Shown here: positions 19,943 to 29,704 of the stretch, piece by piece | How positions within the stretch are numbered: position 1 is the first letter of the stretch | Layout: each line of letters starts with the position of its first letter | Assembly (NCBI GenBank): GCA_900317835.1 | Contig: ONIL01000003.1 | Location: 1-64,000, forward strand | Direction: 5' to 3' | DNA from: an uncultured Prevotellaceae bacterium | GTDB lineage: Bacteria; Bacteroidota; Bacteroidia; Bacteroidales; Muribaculaceae | Length of the DNA: 64,000 nt | Notes under the pieces: generated by a model | What the model was told of the DNA's origin: nothing | What the model saw: the letters and a program-made list of their open reading frames with translations, nothing else | Databases searched by the model: none | Program-made: the position numbers and the translations under genes

Positions 19943-22618
19943 TTAAAATTCTTGACCGAGCACGAAGTGGAAGTTGCTGCCACCCTTCTCACCAAAGACC
20001 TTGTCGAAGCCGTAGCCCCAGTCAATACCCATCATACCGATCATGGGCAGGAAGATGCGGGCACCAACGCCAGCCGAACGCTTGATGTTGAACGGATTGA
20101 AGTCCCTCACGTGGGTCCAGGCGTTACCAGCCTCGACAAACACGAGCGGGTAGATGGTAGCGCTTTGTGACAGCATCAACGGGAAGTGCAACTCTATGGC
20201 AAAACGGTCGTAGGCATAACCCTCAGAGCCATAAGGCGTGAATGCACCATTCTCATAACCGCGCAAGGCAATTGTCTCGGTAGCATAGGTGTAAGAACCC
20301 GACATACCGTCACCACCGACATAGAAGGTCTCGAACGGCGACTTGAGCCACTTGTTCCAGCTGCCCAGCAGACCGAAGTCGGCACGTGTCATCAGCACCA
20401 GGGTCCAACGGCCATCGGGGTCGGTGAGCGGCGTGTAGGTGCGGGCCTGGAACTTGAGTTTCCAGTACTCGATCCACTTGTAGAGTTCCTTCTTGGACTG
20501 CTCGGTGTTGCTCTCGCTCAACGCTTTCCAATTCTTCTTGCCGAACAGGCTGGCAGGCGGCGTGGCATTGAAGCTCAAGGTGAATGTGCTACCCCTGCGG
20601 GTATAGAGCGGGTTGTCGATACTATTGCGCGAGAGAGTCAATCCCAGCACAAAGGAATTAGACACGCCGTTCTTCATGTAATAGAGGTATTCCCAGTTCT
20701 TGAGACTGTACCACTGGTAACTCAAGCTGGCCATGAAGGTGAAGTAGTCGTCGGGCCACTTCAAGCGCTTACCGAAGCCCACGGTCAGGCCCGCCATCTG
20801 CAGGTACTTGTTGGGGTCATAAGCGTTCTCGTAGTAGTTGTATCCGCCATAGCCGTTATATCCATAACCATAGCCATAACCGTAACCACCATAACCATAA
20901 CCACTGTACATCGCGTTATACATCGCATTCTGGTACTGCTGGGTATAGTATGACGAGTTGATACCCGTCTGGCGGCTGTAGAAAGCCGATACCGACAGCG
21001 AGTTGGGACGCTTGCCACCGAACCACGGGTCAAGGAACGACACGCTATAGGCCTGATAGTACTTGGCATTGGTCTGGGCACTGATGGTGAACGTCTGGCC
21101 CTCGCCCTGCGGAATGAGACCCTTATAGGATGACGGATGCAAGAGGTTCTGTATCGAGAAGTTGGTAAACTTCAATGAAGCCTTGAGGATGACACCCGTC
21201 TGGCCCCAACCTGCACTCAGCTCGACTTGGTCGTTGGCCTTGCTCTCGAGGTTGAGGATGATATCCACGGTGCCATTATCGGGGTTGGGTTCGGGGCGGA
21301 TGTCCATTTTCTCGGGGTCGAAGTGCCCGGTCTGGGCAATCTCACGAGCCGAGCGCATGAGGTCATCCTTGGAGAACAAGTCACCAGGACGCACACGCAA
21401 CTCGCGGCGCACCACCTTCTCATACAGGCGGTCGTTACCATTGATGACCACCCTGTTGATGCGGGCCTGCTTGCCCTCGAACATACGCATTTCCAGGTCA
21501 ATGCTGTCACCCTCGATCTTGGTCTCAATGGGTATGAGCTGATAGAAGAGGTAGCCGTTGTTGAGATAGAGGTTGGCCACGGCGTCATCATCCTCCTGAG
21601 TGCGCTTGTTGAGCAGCTTCTGGTTATAGACGTCACCCTTCTTGATACCCAGGATCTCGTTAAGGATCACCGAGGGGTAAACAGTGTTGCCCACCCAGTT
21701 GATGTCCGAGATATAGTAACGCTTGCCCTCGTCTACCTTGAGGTAAACGTCAACACTCTTCTCGTCGTAGGGGACCACGCTGTCGCTCAAAATGACGGCA
21801 TCGCGGTAACCCTTCTCGTTATACTTGTCGATGATGAGTTGCTTGTCGGCCTCATAATCGCTCTGGACAAACTTCTTCTGTGAGAAAATCTTCAAGATGT
21901 CCTTCTTCTCGTTGGTCTTCTTCATGGTGCGTTTGATCTTGCGGTCGCTCAGCACCTCGTTACCGTCGATATAGATCTTGTGTACCTTGATTTTCTCATT
22001 CTTATTGATATTGATATTGACAATGACCTCGTTCTGCTTGCTCAAGTCGGGAACCTGAACGACCTCGCAGGTAGCTTGTCCGAAGCCCTTGTTGGCATAG
22101 TACTTCTCGACGATAATCTTGATGCGGTCAGCGATGTTGGGGGTCATCTGGCTGCCAGGGGTGAAATTCAGGCGTTCCATGAGGTCCTTCTTCTCACTTC
22201 CCTTCACGCCATTATAGTTCACCTGGGACACACGCGGCTGCTGACGCAGGCTGAATACCAGCCAGGCCTGGTCCTGATATATTTTCTCGACCAGGATCTG
22301 CACCTTGGAAAACAGGCCCTGACGCCAAAAGCGCTTGGCTGCGGCCTTGAGGTCGTCACCGGGGATTTCCACCCGCTGACCGACAGCCAGGCCCGAGTAC
22401 CCGATGATGATGCTCTCCTCATAGTTGTCCACACCATCGACGCGGATTCCCGCAATCTCATAGGTGTTGGGCGAGCCAGTGAACACCACCTTGGGATTAT
22501 AGATTGTATCGTTGACTGTGAATGATTCCTGTGCATTCATCACCGACAACGGCGCGAACAGAGCGACCGCCACCATCGACAGCAATGTGTACTTGATATT
22601 CATTGTTTTTATCTTCAT
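19943..22618 (-). CDS. bamA: Outer membrane assembly factor BamA
   Basis: BamA inserts beta-barrel proteins into the outer membrane. 891 residues: signal peptide, five POTRA repeats (~45-470; for example [26 protein letters not shown] and [36 protein letters not shown]), then an Omp85 barrel. The barrel carries a [23 protein letters not shown] segment, matching the family's conserved lid-loop region (VRGF/Y type), and ends in a Phe. The start at 22618 overlaps the uppS stop (ATGA), which supports it over the ATG five codons later. Residues ~560-602 form an unusual Gly/Tyr repeat between two strands. Confidence 0.96.
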   Translation of the reverse strand: MKIKTMNIKYTLLSMVAVALFAPLSVMNAQESFTVNDTIYNPKVVFTGSPNTYEIAGIRVDGVDNYEESIIIGYSGLAVGQRVEIPGDDLKAAAKRFWRQGLFSKVQILVEKIYQDQAWLVFSLRQQPRVSQVNYNGVKGSEKKDLMERLNFTPGSQMTPNIADRIKIIVEKYYANKGFGQATCEVVQVPDLSKQNEVIVNININKNEKIKVHKIYIDGNEVLSDRKIKRTMKKTNEKKDILKIFSQKKFVQSDYEADKQLIIDKYNEKGYRDAVILSDSVVPYDEKSVDVYLKVDEGKRYYISDINWVGNTVYPSVILNEILGIKKGDVYNQKLLNKRTQEDDDAVANLYLNNGYLFYQLIPIETKIEGDSIDLEMRMFEGKQARINRVVINGNDRLYEKVVRRELRVRPGDLFSKDDLMRSAREIAQTGHFDPEKMDIRPEPNPDNGTVDIILNLESKANDQVELSAGWGQTGVILKASLKFTNFSIQNLLHPSSYKGLIPQGEGQTFTISAQTNAKYYQAYSVSFLDPWFGGKRPNSLSVSAFYSRQTGINSSYYTQQYQNAMYNAMYSGYGYGGYGYGYGYGYNGYGGYNYYENAYDPNKYLQMAGLTVGFGKRLKWPDDYFTFMASLSYQWYSLKNWEYLYYMKNGVSNSFVLGLTLSRNSIDNPLYTRRGSTFTLSFNATPPASLFGKKNWKALSESNTEQSKKELYKWIEYWKLKFQARTYTPLTDPDGRWTLVLMTRADFGLLGSWNKWLKSPFETFYVGGDGMSGSYTYATETIALRGYENGAFTPYGSEGYAYDRFAIELHFPLMLSQSATIYPLVFVEAGNAWTHVRDFNPFNIKRSAGVGARIFLPMIGMMGIDWGYGFDKVFGEKGGSNFHFVLGQEF
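20815..20941 (-). repeat. Gly-Tyr microsatellite-like tract inside bamA
   Basis: The plus strand shows repeated CCATAA/CCATAG/CCGTAA hexamers with smaller variants. On the coding strand these read as alternating Tyr and Gly, preceded by repeated Tyr-Asn-Ala-Met units. It lies between barrel strands and is expected to be a loop. Confidence 0.75.
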
Positions 22619-23376
22619 TGTTCGTCTTTTACCTGTTCGCTCGTTTTACCATAACGGCGCTCACGCGCCTGGAAGTCGGCAATCGCCTCAACAAAATCCT
22701 CCTTGGTGAAATCGGGCCAATATTTTGAAGTAAAGTAAAGTTCGCTGTAAGCGATCTGCCACAACAGATAGTTGCTCACGCGCAAGTCTCCGCCGGTGCG
22801 GATAAGCAAGTCGGGATCAGGCATGTCACTGGTGGCGAGATGGGCCGACATCAATTCGTCATTGATGTCATCAGGAGCCAGAGTGCCAGCCAGCACCTCG
22901 CGAGACATCTGCCGGCACGCCTCGACAATCTCCCATCGCGACGAGTAACTCAAGGCCAGGCACAACACCAGACCCGTACAATGGCTGGTATCCTGCATGC
23001 ACTTGCGCAGCCTCGATGCCGCGAACTCGGGCATCCGCTTCATGTCGCCGATGGTCGTCAGTCGGACGTTGTTCTTGATCAGGTCGGGCGTCTGCTGCTC
23101 GATACTCACCACAATGAGGTTCATGAGCGCGTCCACCTCGTCCTGCGGGCGGTTCCAATTCTCGGTCGAGAAGGTGTAGAGTGTCAAATACTTGACTCCT
23201 ACCTCGCTGGCTATCTCGGTCACTTGACGCACGGTGGAGACACCATTCTCGTGGCCAAAGCTCCGCTCGTGGCCGTGCTGCTTGGCCCAGCGCCCGTTGC
23301 CGTCCATGATGATGGCGACGTGGCACGGGATGCGTGTCGGGTCAAGTTGCTGTATCTTGTCGCTGAGAGATGACAT
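22615..23376 (-). CDS. uppS: Isoprenyl (undecaprenyl) diphosphate synthase
   Basis: Makes the C55 lipid carrier for cell-wall and O-glycan precursors by cis-prenyl transfer. 253 residues with the family motifs [12 protein letters not shown] (catalytic Asp and P-loop-like site), [24 protein letters not shown] and [27 protein letters not shown] with the conserved Arg-Thr-Gly-Gly. The stop overlaps the bamA start and the DUF6089 gene lies 9 bases upstream, so expression is coupled to outer-membrane assembly. Confidence 0.96.
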   Translation of the reverse strand: MSSLSDKIQQLDPTRIPCHVAIIMDGNGRWAKQHGHERSFGHENGVSTVRQVTEIASEVGVKYLTLYTFSTENWNRPQDEVDALMNLIVVSIEQQTPDLIKNNVRLTTIGDMKRMPEFAASRLRKCMQDTSHCTGLVLCLALSYSSRWEIVEACRQMSREVLAGTLAPDDINDELMSAHLATSDMPDPDLLIRTGGDLRVSNYLLWQIAYSELYFTSKYWPDFTKEDFVEAIADFQARERRYGKTSEQVKDEQ

Positions 23377-23385
23377 GGCGATATA

Positions 23386-24057
23386 TTATTCTATATAGTT
23401 ACACTTGATGCACCGCTTGCCGAACTCGTAGGTCACCGAGAATGCGGCAAACGAGTACCAGTCGGTATTCTTGGCAAACGAGTGCTTGATGTCAAACAGG
23501 TCGCTCAGGCCGTCAATGCGGTCACTGAACTCCTTGCGCATCGTGAATTCAAAGCCCAGGTTGAGCCTGTCCTTGAGTTTATACTTCACACCGATGCCGA
23601 TGGGTATTGTGAACGATGCTTGGTTGTGGCCATTGCTGATGGCAAACACAAAACCCACGCCCGCTACCATATAGGGCGAGATGGGCTTATATTTCTTGTA
23701 TAATGGACCACGGCCATAGTTCAGGAAGTTGAACTCGGCGGTGAGACCCAAATCAATGAGGCTCGATGAGAAACTGTACTGCTCACTTTCAGGGAACTGC
23801 ATCTCAATATCCTTGCTGTTGCCGCTGATGCTGGCATAATTCAGGGTAGACTTGAAAGCCCATCGGCTATTGTGGGCATATCGGAATATACCTCCTCCCG
23901 TGATACCAGGATGCTTAAACAAGTTACTGTTGTTCACATCACCTAAGTATCCCGTGACACCGAGTGAGCCACCCACCTCATATTTGTACTGCTGTGCTGT
24001 TACCGTCATGGCGAACGACAGCAGGAACAGGACTATGAACACTGATTTTTTCATCAT
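23386..24057 (-). CDS. DUF6089-type outer-membrane beta-barrel protein
   Basis: About 223 residues starting at MMKKSVFIV; the frame opens five codons earlier without a better start. A signal peptide (VLFLLSFAMTVTAQQ) precedes an eight-strand-like barrel pattern: YEVGGSLGVTGYLGDVNNSNLF, GGGIFRYAHNSRWAFKSTLNY, GLTAEFNFLNYG and SPYMVAGVGFVFA. The position just before uppS-bamA is typical in Bacteroidetes. Function unknown; an envelope-biogenesis role is inferred from context. Confidence 0.82.
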   Translation of the reverse strand: MMKKSVFIVLFLLSFAMTVTAQQYKYEVGGSLGVTGYLGDVNNSNLFKHPGITGGGIFRYAHNSRWAFKSTLNYASISGNSKDIEMQFPESEQYSFSSSLIDLGLTAEFNFLNYGRGPLYKKYKPISPYMVAGVGFVFAISNGHNQASFTIPIGIGVKYKLKDRLNLGFEFTMRKEFSDRIDGLSDLFDIKHSFAKNTDWYSFAAFSVTYEFGKRCIKCNYIE

Positions 24058-24087
24058 CTTGCAGTCTAACACACTCGGGTGATTGAA

Positions 24088-25587
24088 TTAGTAAACCGGA
24101 TAGTTGGTCATGCGGTTGTAAACGCCACGCCACACGTAAGGGAGCAAAGCATTCTGGTCGTTGTAACCACCAAACAGGTAGATAAATGGGCATTCCCACG
24201 AAGTGACTGCCGATGCAATGCGACGGGGCATGAAGTTTCCACCTGCAGCCGTGATTGTCTCAAAGTTGACGAAAGCCTGAGCACCATAGAACTTGGGCAT
24301 GAAACCGGGCTGTGTGATGGTGGCGTCGCTCTTGTACCATGTGATACCTTGAGTGCTGGACAGGTAAATGTCGCCATTGAGGGAGCCGTCAGCAAGTTTG
24401 CCGCCCATGACATACCATGTCTCCTGACGGGCATAACGGCGGGTGCCGCTAACAGTCTTGTAAGTATAATAAGCAAACAAGGTAGCATCGGTCAAGGCGG
24501 GCAACAAGGAACTGTGGATGTTATTGATCTTGCCCCACTTGTTCCCGTCAAAGCCCCACACGTCACTCACTGCATTGCCTTGACTGTCAAGGCCACCGAC
24601 AATCATCGCCTGTTGAGCGACGGTCCAGGTGTTATCGGTCACTATCATGTCTGATGAATGGCTGACGGGGAAATCGTCAGCAACCCTGGCCGATACAAAG
24701 CCTTCGGTGCGGGGATACACATCATGATAGTAGCCGTCTTCGCCACTGATGATTCCCAACACTCGCCCATCATAAGCGCCAAGCACACTGTGCCACGTCA
24801 CGCCACAGGGGCTCCAATCCAGTCCATCGACCGAAGTATAAAGCACTCCGTCGGTATCCAACATGTAAAGGGCATCATCGGTCGCCGTTAACGACGGGAT
24901 TTGAGGGGTAAAAGGTAGGCTGACCCACTGCTTGTCCCATGTCGGCTGATTGGGCGCTGATGCAGTGAACAAGTAACTTTCTTCTCCGTTAAAGTTCATG
25001 ATGCGGTACAAGTCGCCTTGCTTCACGGCCTTGAGGCCGATAGCACTGTGTCGATAACCCGGCAGGTCACGACGCCATGAGGGGTCCCAGACGAGCGTGT
25101 CGGGCGTCACCTTATGGACCAGCACCTTGACTTCATAATCTTTGGCACGCGACTTGTCGGCCGAGGTGACCGTGAGCACCGTCTTGCCACTGAAGTCAAT
25201 CGACCTGGTCATCGATGTCGTGTAGTTGATGGTGGTGTCGGCCTGCACGGTGGCACCTGTGATGTTAAAGACGGCTGAATTGACCGTATTCAAGAATTCA
25301 ACTTTCACCTTGAGCGCCGTGACGTCGGTACCAACAGGCAACGAGTCGGCATTATAAATCAAACCGTTATCATAATCGATGGTGAAGTGCACCGAGTCAA
25401 GGTTGGCCAGCACTTTGGAATCGGCTTGCAGCCCAAATCCCGTCACGAGGGTCGTCTGCTGGCTGGTGCTGTAGGAATAGACCGAGTTATCATCATCTTT
25501 ATCCTTGTTACATGACATGAGCATGGGCAACGATGTGAACATCACACACATCACCAACACTGAGTATAGTAGCGTTTTTTTCGTCAT
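24088..25587 (-). CDS. DUF6242-type lipoprotein
   Basis: 499 residues starting at MTKKTLLYSVL. The signal ends in PMLMSC-N, so it is a lipoprotein. The N-terminal half holds two Ig-like segments (TLVTGFGLQADSKVLANLDSV, DFSGKTVLTVTSADKSRAKDYEVKV). The C-terminal half looks like a Kelch/beta-propeller with repeated W-x-x-WG, YVMGGKLADGSLNGDIY and YLFGGYNDQN blades. It is first in the cluster that continues to uppS and bamA (30-base gap). Surface role unknown. Confidence 0.78.
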   Translation of the reverse strand: MTKKTLLYSVLVMCVMFTSLPMLMSCNKDKDDDNSVYSYSTSQQTTLVTGFGLQADSKVLANLDSVHFTIDYDNGLIYNADSLPVGTDVTALKVKVEFLNTVNSAVFNITGATVQADTTINYTTSMTRSIDFSGKTVLTVTSADKSRAKDYEVKVLVHKVTPDTLVWDPSWRRDLPGYRHSAIGLKAVKQGDLYRIMNFNGEESYLFTASAPNQPTWDKQWVSLPFTPQIPSLTATDDALYMLDTDGVLYTSVDGLDWSPCGVTWHSVLGAYDGRVLGIISGEDGYYHDVYPRTEGFVSARVADDFPVSHSSDMIVTDNTWTVAQQAMIVGGLDSQGNAVSDVWGFDGNKWGKINNIHSSLLPALTDATLFAYYTYKTVSGTRRYARQETWYVMGGKLADGSLNGDIYLSSTQGITWYKSDATITQPGFMPKFYGAQAFVNFETITAAGGNFMPRRIASAVTSWECPFIYLFGGYNDQNALLPYVWRGVYNRMTNYPVY

Positions 25588-25618
25588 TCTCGTTTTACAG
25601 TTCTTTTTATACAAACGG

Positions 25619-25626
25619 CAAAATTA
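25619..25626 (-). promoter_or_regulatory. Promoter box TAATTTTG of the DUF6242-uppS-bamA operon
   Basis: A TAnnTTTG match followed by CC on the minus strand, 32 bases before the ATG at 25587. It is the most likely main promoter for DUF6242, DUF6089, uppS, bamA and the first two skp genes. Confidence 0.65.
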
Positions 25627-25809
25627 CAAAAAAATTCGGTCATGCACGGGATTTTTCTTTATAATAATGTTCACGACCGCCATTTTAGGGGGTAAAATTA
25701 CTATATCACGACCATACGGAATACAGTCGTTAAAGATAATAAACGATAAAATGCCGTTTTTACACCTTTTTAACGAACTCAGCCGCTTTCCATGCCCATC
25801 TAGGGCACT

Positions 25810-26844
25810 TTAAGGCGTTTTAAGCAGGGTGGTAATCGTGTTACCGTCGATGATCATGCGGGAGCGGCACAGGCCATCTATAACGGGGGCGGGGACTCCC
25901 TGCCCCACCTTGCGCGGGCTGATTTCGATGCGGGCCTCGTCCCAAGCACTCTCGCCGATGAGTTGTTGAAGCACTTGAGCACCCCCCTCGACCATGACAC
26001 TGGTCACACCACGGCGGTACAGGTCCTCAAGCCAGAGGCGCGAGTCAGAGGTGTCTATTTTAACAAATTCGACAGCTCCTTGAACCTCGCTTTTCCTGCC
26101 GTTATAGACTATTGTGGGGAGACCGTCATTCAACAGGTTCAAGTTGACGGGGAATGACAAATTGTGAGACAATACCACCCGCAGCGGAGACTTTCCAGGC
26201 CAATAGCGGGTCGTCAATGAGGGATTGTCGATGCGGGCGGTTGCGGCACCCACGACAATGGCATCGCACAAGGCGCGCTGGCGGTGCATCAGGCGCATGG
26301 TCACCGGAGTGGACATGTGCAAGGGATTCTCGCCCGCCTCGGGAGGCAAGGCGATGAAGCCGTCGGCGGTTTGTGCCCACTTGAGCTGAACCCACGGGAG
26401 GCCTGTCATGTGGGCGGTCATGAAGCGGTTGTTCAGTTCACGGCACTCTTGTTCAAGAACGCCAACAACGACCTCTATCCCAGCCTCTTGAAGCATCTTC
26501 ACACCCCGACCGGCAACTTTGACAAAAGGATCCAGCGTACCCACTACCACCCGAGGGATGCCTCGCTCAATGAGCAACTGGGCGCATGGGGGGGTCTTGC
26601 CATAGTGGGAACAGGGTTCAAGCGTTACATATATCGTGCTGTGTCTCAACAAGGCAGCATTCTTTACACTGGCCACGGCATTGACCTCGGCATGGGCTTT
26701 GCCGCACTGGCGATGCCACCCCTCGCCAATGATTGTGTCGTCGGGGCCGACTATCACGGCTCCCACCATCGGGTTAGGAGACGTGTGTCCCGCTCCCAAC
26801 CGAGCCAACTGCAGCGCTCGCTGCATATACTTCTCGTCAACCAT
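25810..26844 (-). CDS. ribD: Bifunctional riboflavin deaminase/reductase RibD
   Basis: Catalyses deamination and then side-chain reduction in riboflavin synthesis. 344 residues. The deaminase domain (1-145) has the zinc ligands in HAEVNAV (~50) and EPCSHYGKTPPC (~74-85). The reductase domain (~150-344) shows WVQLKWAQTADGF, NPSLTTR and SVMVEGGAQVLQQLI. No FMN riboswitch is visible. It starts 8 bases after the prmC stop, so it is the second gene of the prmC operon. Confidence 0.95.
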   Translation of the reverse strand: MVDEKYMQRALQLARLGAGHTSPNPMVGAVIVGPDDTIIGEGWHRQCGKAHAEVNAVASVKNAALLRHSTIYVTLEPCSHYGKTPPCAQLLIERGIPRVVVGTLDPFVKVAGRGVKMLQEAGIEVVVGVLEQECRELNNRFMTAHMTGLPWVQLKWAQTADGFIALPPEAGENPLHMSTPVTMRLMHRQRALCDAIVVGAATARIDNPSLTTRYWPGKSPLRVVLSHNLSFPVNLNLLNDGLPTIVYNGRKSEVQGAVEFVKIDTSDSRLWLEDLYRRGVTSVMVEGGAQVLQQLIGESAWDEARIEISPRKVGQGVPAPVIDGLCRSRMIIDGNTITTLLKTP

Positions 26845-26852
26845 TTGACAAC

Positions 26853-27692
26853 TTAAATCTTGGCGGCTGCAAAGCGGGGTTTGCCATAGCTGTCATCGAT
26901 GATGCGCACCTGCTCAAAACCGTTCTCCTCGAGCAAACGCCTAACCTCATTGCCAAAGCGCTGGTTGATTTCGAGATAAAGCCGTCCGTCATGTTCCAGC
27001 GACCGGGCGGCATAAGGCACAATCGCCTTGTAGAACAGCAACGGGTCATTATCAGGCACAAACAGGGCCGTGCTGGGCTCATAGTCCTTGACATTGCGGT
27101 CCATCGCCTCGCGCTCACTCCAGCAGATGTACGGCGGGTTGCTCACGATGATGTCGTAGGTAGCCGACGGCTGGGGCGCGAGCATGTCGCTCTCGAACAT
27201 ACGCACCTTGACCTTGAGCGACGCGGCATTCTCACGCGCAACAGCCAGAGCATCGCGTGACACGTCGAGCGCATCGACCGTGGCAAACTTCAGAGCCCTG
27301 GCCAGCGAGATGGCGATGCAGCCACTGCCGGTACCCATATCGAGCACACGCAGGTCGCTTGCCGGATTCTCGTCGACAATGAGATCAACCAGCTGCTCGG
27401 TTTCAGGCCTGGGAATAAGCACAGCGGGCGTTACCTTGAAGCGGTGACCGTGAAACCGTGCGCTGCCCACGATGTACTGTAACGGCTCGTGGCGGCGCAG
27501 GCGTGAGATGATTTCCTCAATTCGCTGCGGCGCGAAGTCGGGCAATTCGCTATCCTGCCGCAGCGCCACATCCACCTGGTCATAGTTGAAAACGTCCTCA
27601 CAGATGACGCGGATCATCGCCTTTACTTCCTGGGGCTCGGCCACACCTGCCAAGCCGTCTTTGAGTTGTTCTATCGCTTCCTTGAGTATCAT
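26853..27692 (-). CDS. prmC: Release-factor glutamine methyltransferase PrmC
   Basis: Methylates the GGQ glutamine of peptide-chain release factors. The start is MILKEAIEQL at 27692; the longer frame runs through the promoter. 279 residues: helical N-domain, RRHEPLQYIVGSARFHG, the AdoMet motif LDMGTGSGCIAISLA (~118) and the catalytic SNPPYI (~182). Leading gene of a prmC-ribD pair, diverging from the DUF4492-cydAB operon across about 130 bases. Confidence 0.95.
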   Translation of the reverse strand: MILKEAIEQLKDGLAGVAEPQEVKAMIRVICEDVFNYDQVDVALRQDSELPDFAPQRIEEIISRLRRHEPLQYIVGSARFHGHRFKVTPAVLIPRPETEQLVDLIVDENPASDLRVLDMGTGSGCIAISLARALKFATVDALDVSRDALAVARENAASLKVKVRMFESDMLAPQPSATYDIIVSNPPYICWSEREAMDRNVKDYEPSTALFVPDNDPLLFYKAIVPYAARSLEHDGRLYLEINQRFGNEVRRLLEENGFEQVRIIDDSYGKPRFAAAKI

Positions 27693-27709
27693 AATCTTGA
27701 CATTTCTTG

Positions 27710-27742
27710 CAAAGGTACACTTTTTCCCTCTTTTAGTCAAAA
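27710..27742 (-). promoter_or_regulatory. prmC promoter
   Basis: Minus-strand TTTTG (27738-27742), 20 bases, then TACCTTTG (27710-27717), 18 bases before the ATG. This leaves a very short leader and fixes the prmC start. Confidence 0.85.
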
Positions 27743-27754
27743 TCTGGACGATTG

Positions 27755-27786
27755 TTTTGGAAATTAGATTTTTATCATTATCTTTG
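27755..27786 (+). promoter_or_regulatory. Promoter of DUF4492-cydAB
   Basis: TTTTG (27755-27759), 19 bases, then TATCTTTG (27779-27786), 33 bases before the ATG. It is back to back with the prmC promoter, 12 bases between their -33 elements. Confidence 0.85.
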
Positions 27787-27819
27787 TGAATTGTTTAACT
27801 ACTAGTCCTCTTTTCACCC

Positions 27820-28053
27820 ATGAGCGAAAACCAAGATAACAATCATGGATTCTGGTGGCACGCTTTCCATTTGTACTATGATGGATTCCGCAGCATGACT
27901 GTGGGCAAGACACTGTGGCTCATCATTGGCATCAAACTGTTTATATTCTTCGTCATCATCAAGATGTTATTCTTTCCCAACTTCCTCAGTACCAAATGTG
28001 ATACCGAGGAGGAGAAGACCGAATATGTCCGCCACCAACTGACGGACCGCTGA
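27820..28053 (+). CDS. DUF4492 small membrane protein
   Basis: 77 residues: amphipathic N-terminus with aromatic residues (GFWWHAFHLYYDGFRSM), one TM helix (TLWLIIGIKLFIFFVIIKMLFF), acidic C-terminus. DUF4492 proteins are typically found just before cydA in Bacteroidetes. Size, single TM helix and position resemble the CydX-type small subunits of bd oxidases, so a structural or assembly role in the oxidase is a reasonable inference. It shares the promoter with cydAB; the gap to cydA is 55 bases. Confidence 0.82.
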   Translation: MSENQDNNHGFWWHAFHLYYDGFRSMTVGKTLWLIIGIKLFIFFVIIKMLFFPNFLSTKCDTEEEKTEYVRHQLTDR

Positions 28054-28108
28054 TGAGTTATCAAGTATAAAGACCGATTATTAACTACTTTAAAAACTAT
28101 AATAGATT

Positions 28109-29686
28109 ATGCAAGAATTAACTAATGTTGTTGACTGGTCGCGTGCGCAATTCGCGCTGACGGCGATTTACCATTGGCTATTTGTGCCGTTGACACTGGG
28201 CCTGGGTATCATCATCGCCGTGATGGAGACCATCTACTACAAGACCAAGAGCGAGAAATGGCTGGCGACGACCAAGTTCTGGATGACCATCTTCGGTGTG
28301 AACTTTGCCATCGGCGTCGCCACAGGCATCATCCTGGAGTTTGAGTTCGGTACCAACTGGTCCAATTACAGCTGGTTTGTGGGCGACATCTTCGGTGCGC
28401 CGTTGGCTGTGGAGGGCATCCTGGCCTTTTTCATGGAATCGACGTTCATTGCGGTCATGTTCTTCGGGTGGAAAAAGGTAAGCCCCAAATTCCACCTCGC
28501 CTCCACGTGGCTGACTGCCATTGGTGCGAGCCTGTCGGCATTGTGGATTCTCGTGGCTAACGCATGGATGCAGTATCCCACGGGCTGCGAATTCAATCCC
28601 GCCACCATGCGCAACGAGATGACGAGTTTTGCCGCTGTGGCGTTGTCGCCGATGGCGATGAGCAAGTTTTTTCATACCGTCCTGAGTGCCTGGACGCTGG
28701 GCGGTGCCTTTGTGTGCGGTGTGTGCGGCTGGATGCTGCTCAAGAAGCGCAACTATGACCACTGCCAGCGCAGCCTCAAGGTGGGAGCCTGGGTAGGTGT
28801 CATCGGCATTGTGCTCACGATAATCACCGGCGACACCAGTGCTATCACCGTAGCCAAGTATCAGCCCATGAAACTGGCGGCGATGGAGGGTCTGTACAAG
28901 GGAGACCACGGGCAAAGCATCGTGGCCTTCGGTATCCTGAATCCCTCCAAGCAACCATTTGACGATAAAGATGCCTATCTGTTCGACATCAGCATCCCTT
29001 ATGGACTGTCATTCCTCGCTACCCACAATTACAAGGCTTTTGTCCCTGGTATCGAGGATATTATCAACGGTGTGAGCTATGACAACGAGGGGAATCCCGT
29101 CAACACCGTCTCCTATGCCGAACGAATGGAGCGCGGACGAGCCTTGCAGGAGATGATGGCGCAGTACAGTGCTGCAATGAATAGCGGCAACGCCGTGCTG
29201 ACCGACAGCCTGAAGGCTGCCATCAACTCGGATTTCAAGAACTTCGGTTACGGCTATCTAGACAAGCCTGAGGAGGCAATACCCAACGTGCCATTGACGT
29301 TCTACACCTTCCACTTCATGGTGACAGTGGGTGGTTACCTGCTCGTGTTCCTGCTGCTGGCTCTGCTGTTTGCCTACAAACCGCAGATTCTCAACAAGGC
29401 CAAGTGGAGCAAGTGGTGGCATATCCTGGCCATCATTACCATACCACTGACCTACCTGTGCAGTGCTAGCGGCTGGATTGTCGCCGAGGTGGGCCGTCAG
29501 CCGTGGACCATCCAGGACCTGATGCCCAACAAGGTGGCCATCAGTGACCTGAGTGCCGGTTACGTGCAGACGACATTCTGGATCTTTGCAGTGGTATTCA
29601 CTGCTCTGCTGATTGCCGATATCGGCATCATCTGCAAACAGATTTCCAAGAAATCACAAACCAACTTAGAAACCGTTGACGATTAA
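28109..29686 (+). CDS. cydA: Cytochrome bd quinol oxidase subunit I CydA
   Basis: Quinol oxidation and the heme b558, b595 and d sites of the bd oxidase, in the inner membrane. 525 residues, about nine TM helices. Recognisable: DWSRAQFALTAIYHWLFVPLTLGLG with the heme-ligand His, the GRQPW quinol-site motif, and AKYQPMKLAAMEG before the periplasmic Q-loop. The Q-loop here carries a ~120-residue hydrophilic insertion (Asp/Asn/Lys rich) between helices. It should allow micro-aerobic respiration and oxygen scavenging in an anaerobe. Followed by cydB after 18 bases. Confidence 0.96.
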   Translation: MQELTNVVDWSRAQFALTAIYHWLFVPLTLGLGIIIAVMETIYYKTKSEKWLATTKFWMTIFGVNFAIGVATGIILEFEFGTNWSNYSWFVGDIFGAPLAVEGILAFFMESTFIAVMFFGWKKVSPKFHLASTWLTAIGASLSALWILVANAWMQYPTGCEFNPATMRNEMTSFAAVALSPMAMSKFFHTVLSAWTLGGAFVCGVCGWMLLKKRNYDHCQRSLKVGAWVGVIGIVLTIITGDTSAITVAKYQPMKLAAMEGLYKGDHGQSIVAFGILNPSKQPFDDKDAYLFDISIPYGLSFLATHNYKAFVPGIEDIINGVSYDNEGNPVNTVSYAERMERGRALQEMMAQYSAAMNSGNAVLTDSLKAAINSDFKNFGYGYLDKPEEAIPNVPLTFYTFHFMVTVGGYLLVFLLLALLFAYKPQILNKAKWSKWWHILAIITIPLTYLCSASGWIVAEVGRQPWTIQDLMPNKVAISDLSAGYVQTTFWIFAVVFTALLIADIGIICKQISKKSQTNLETVDD

Positions 29687-29704
29687 GGAAGGAGGACCCA
29701 AGTT

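Noticed and set aside
20186-20953. 255-codon plus-strand frame opposite bamA
   Set aside because: Its Ile/Thr/Val repeats are the antisense of the Gly/Tyr tract; no independent support.
25810-26860. FMN riboswitch before ribD
   Set aside because: ribD follows prmC after 8 bases and no conserved RFN elements are present.
27693-27740. N-terminal extension of PrmC
   Set aside because: It overlaps the prmC promoter. The family starts at MILKEAI.
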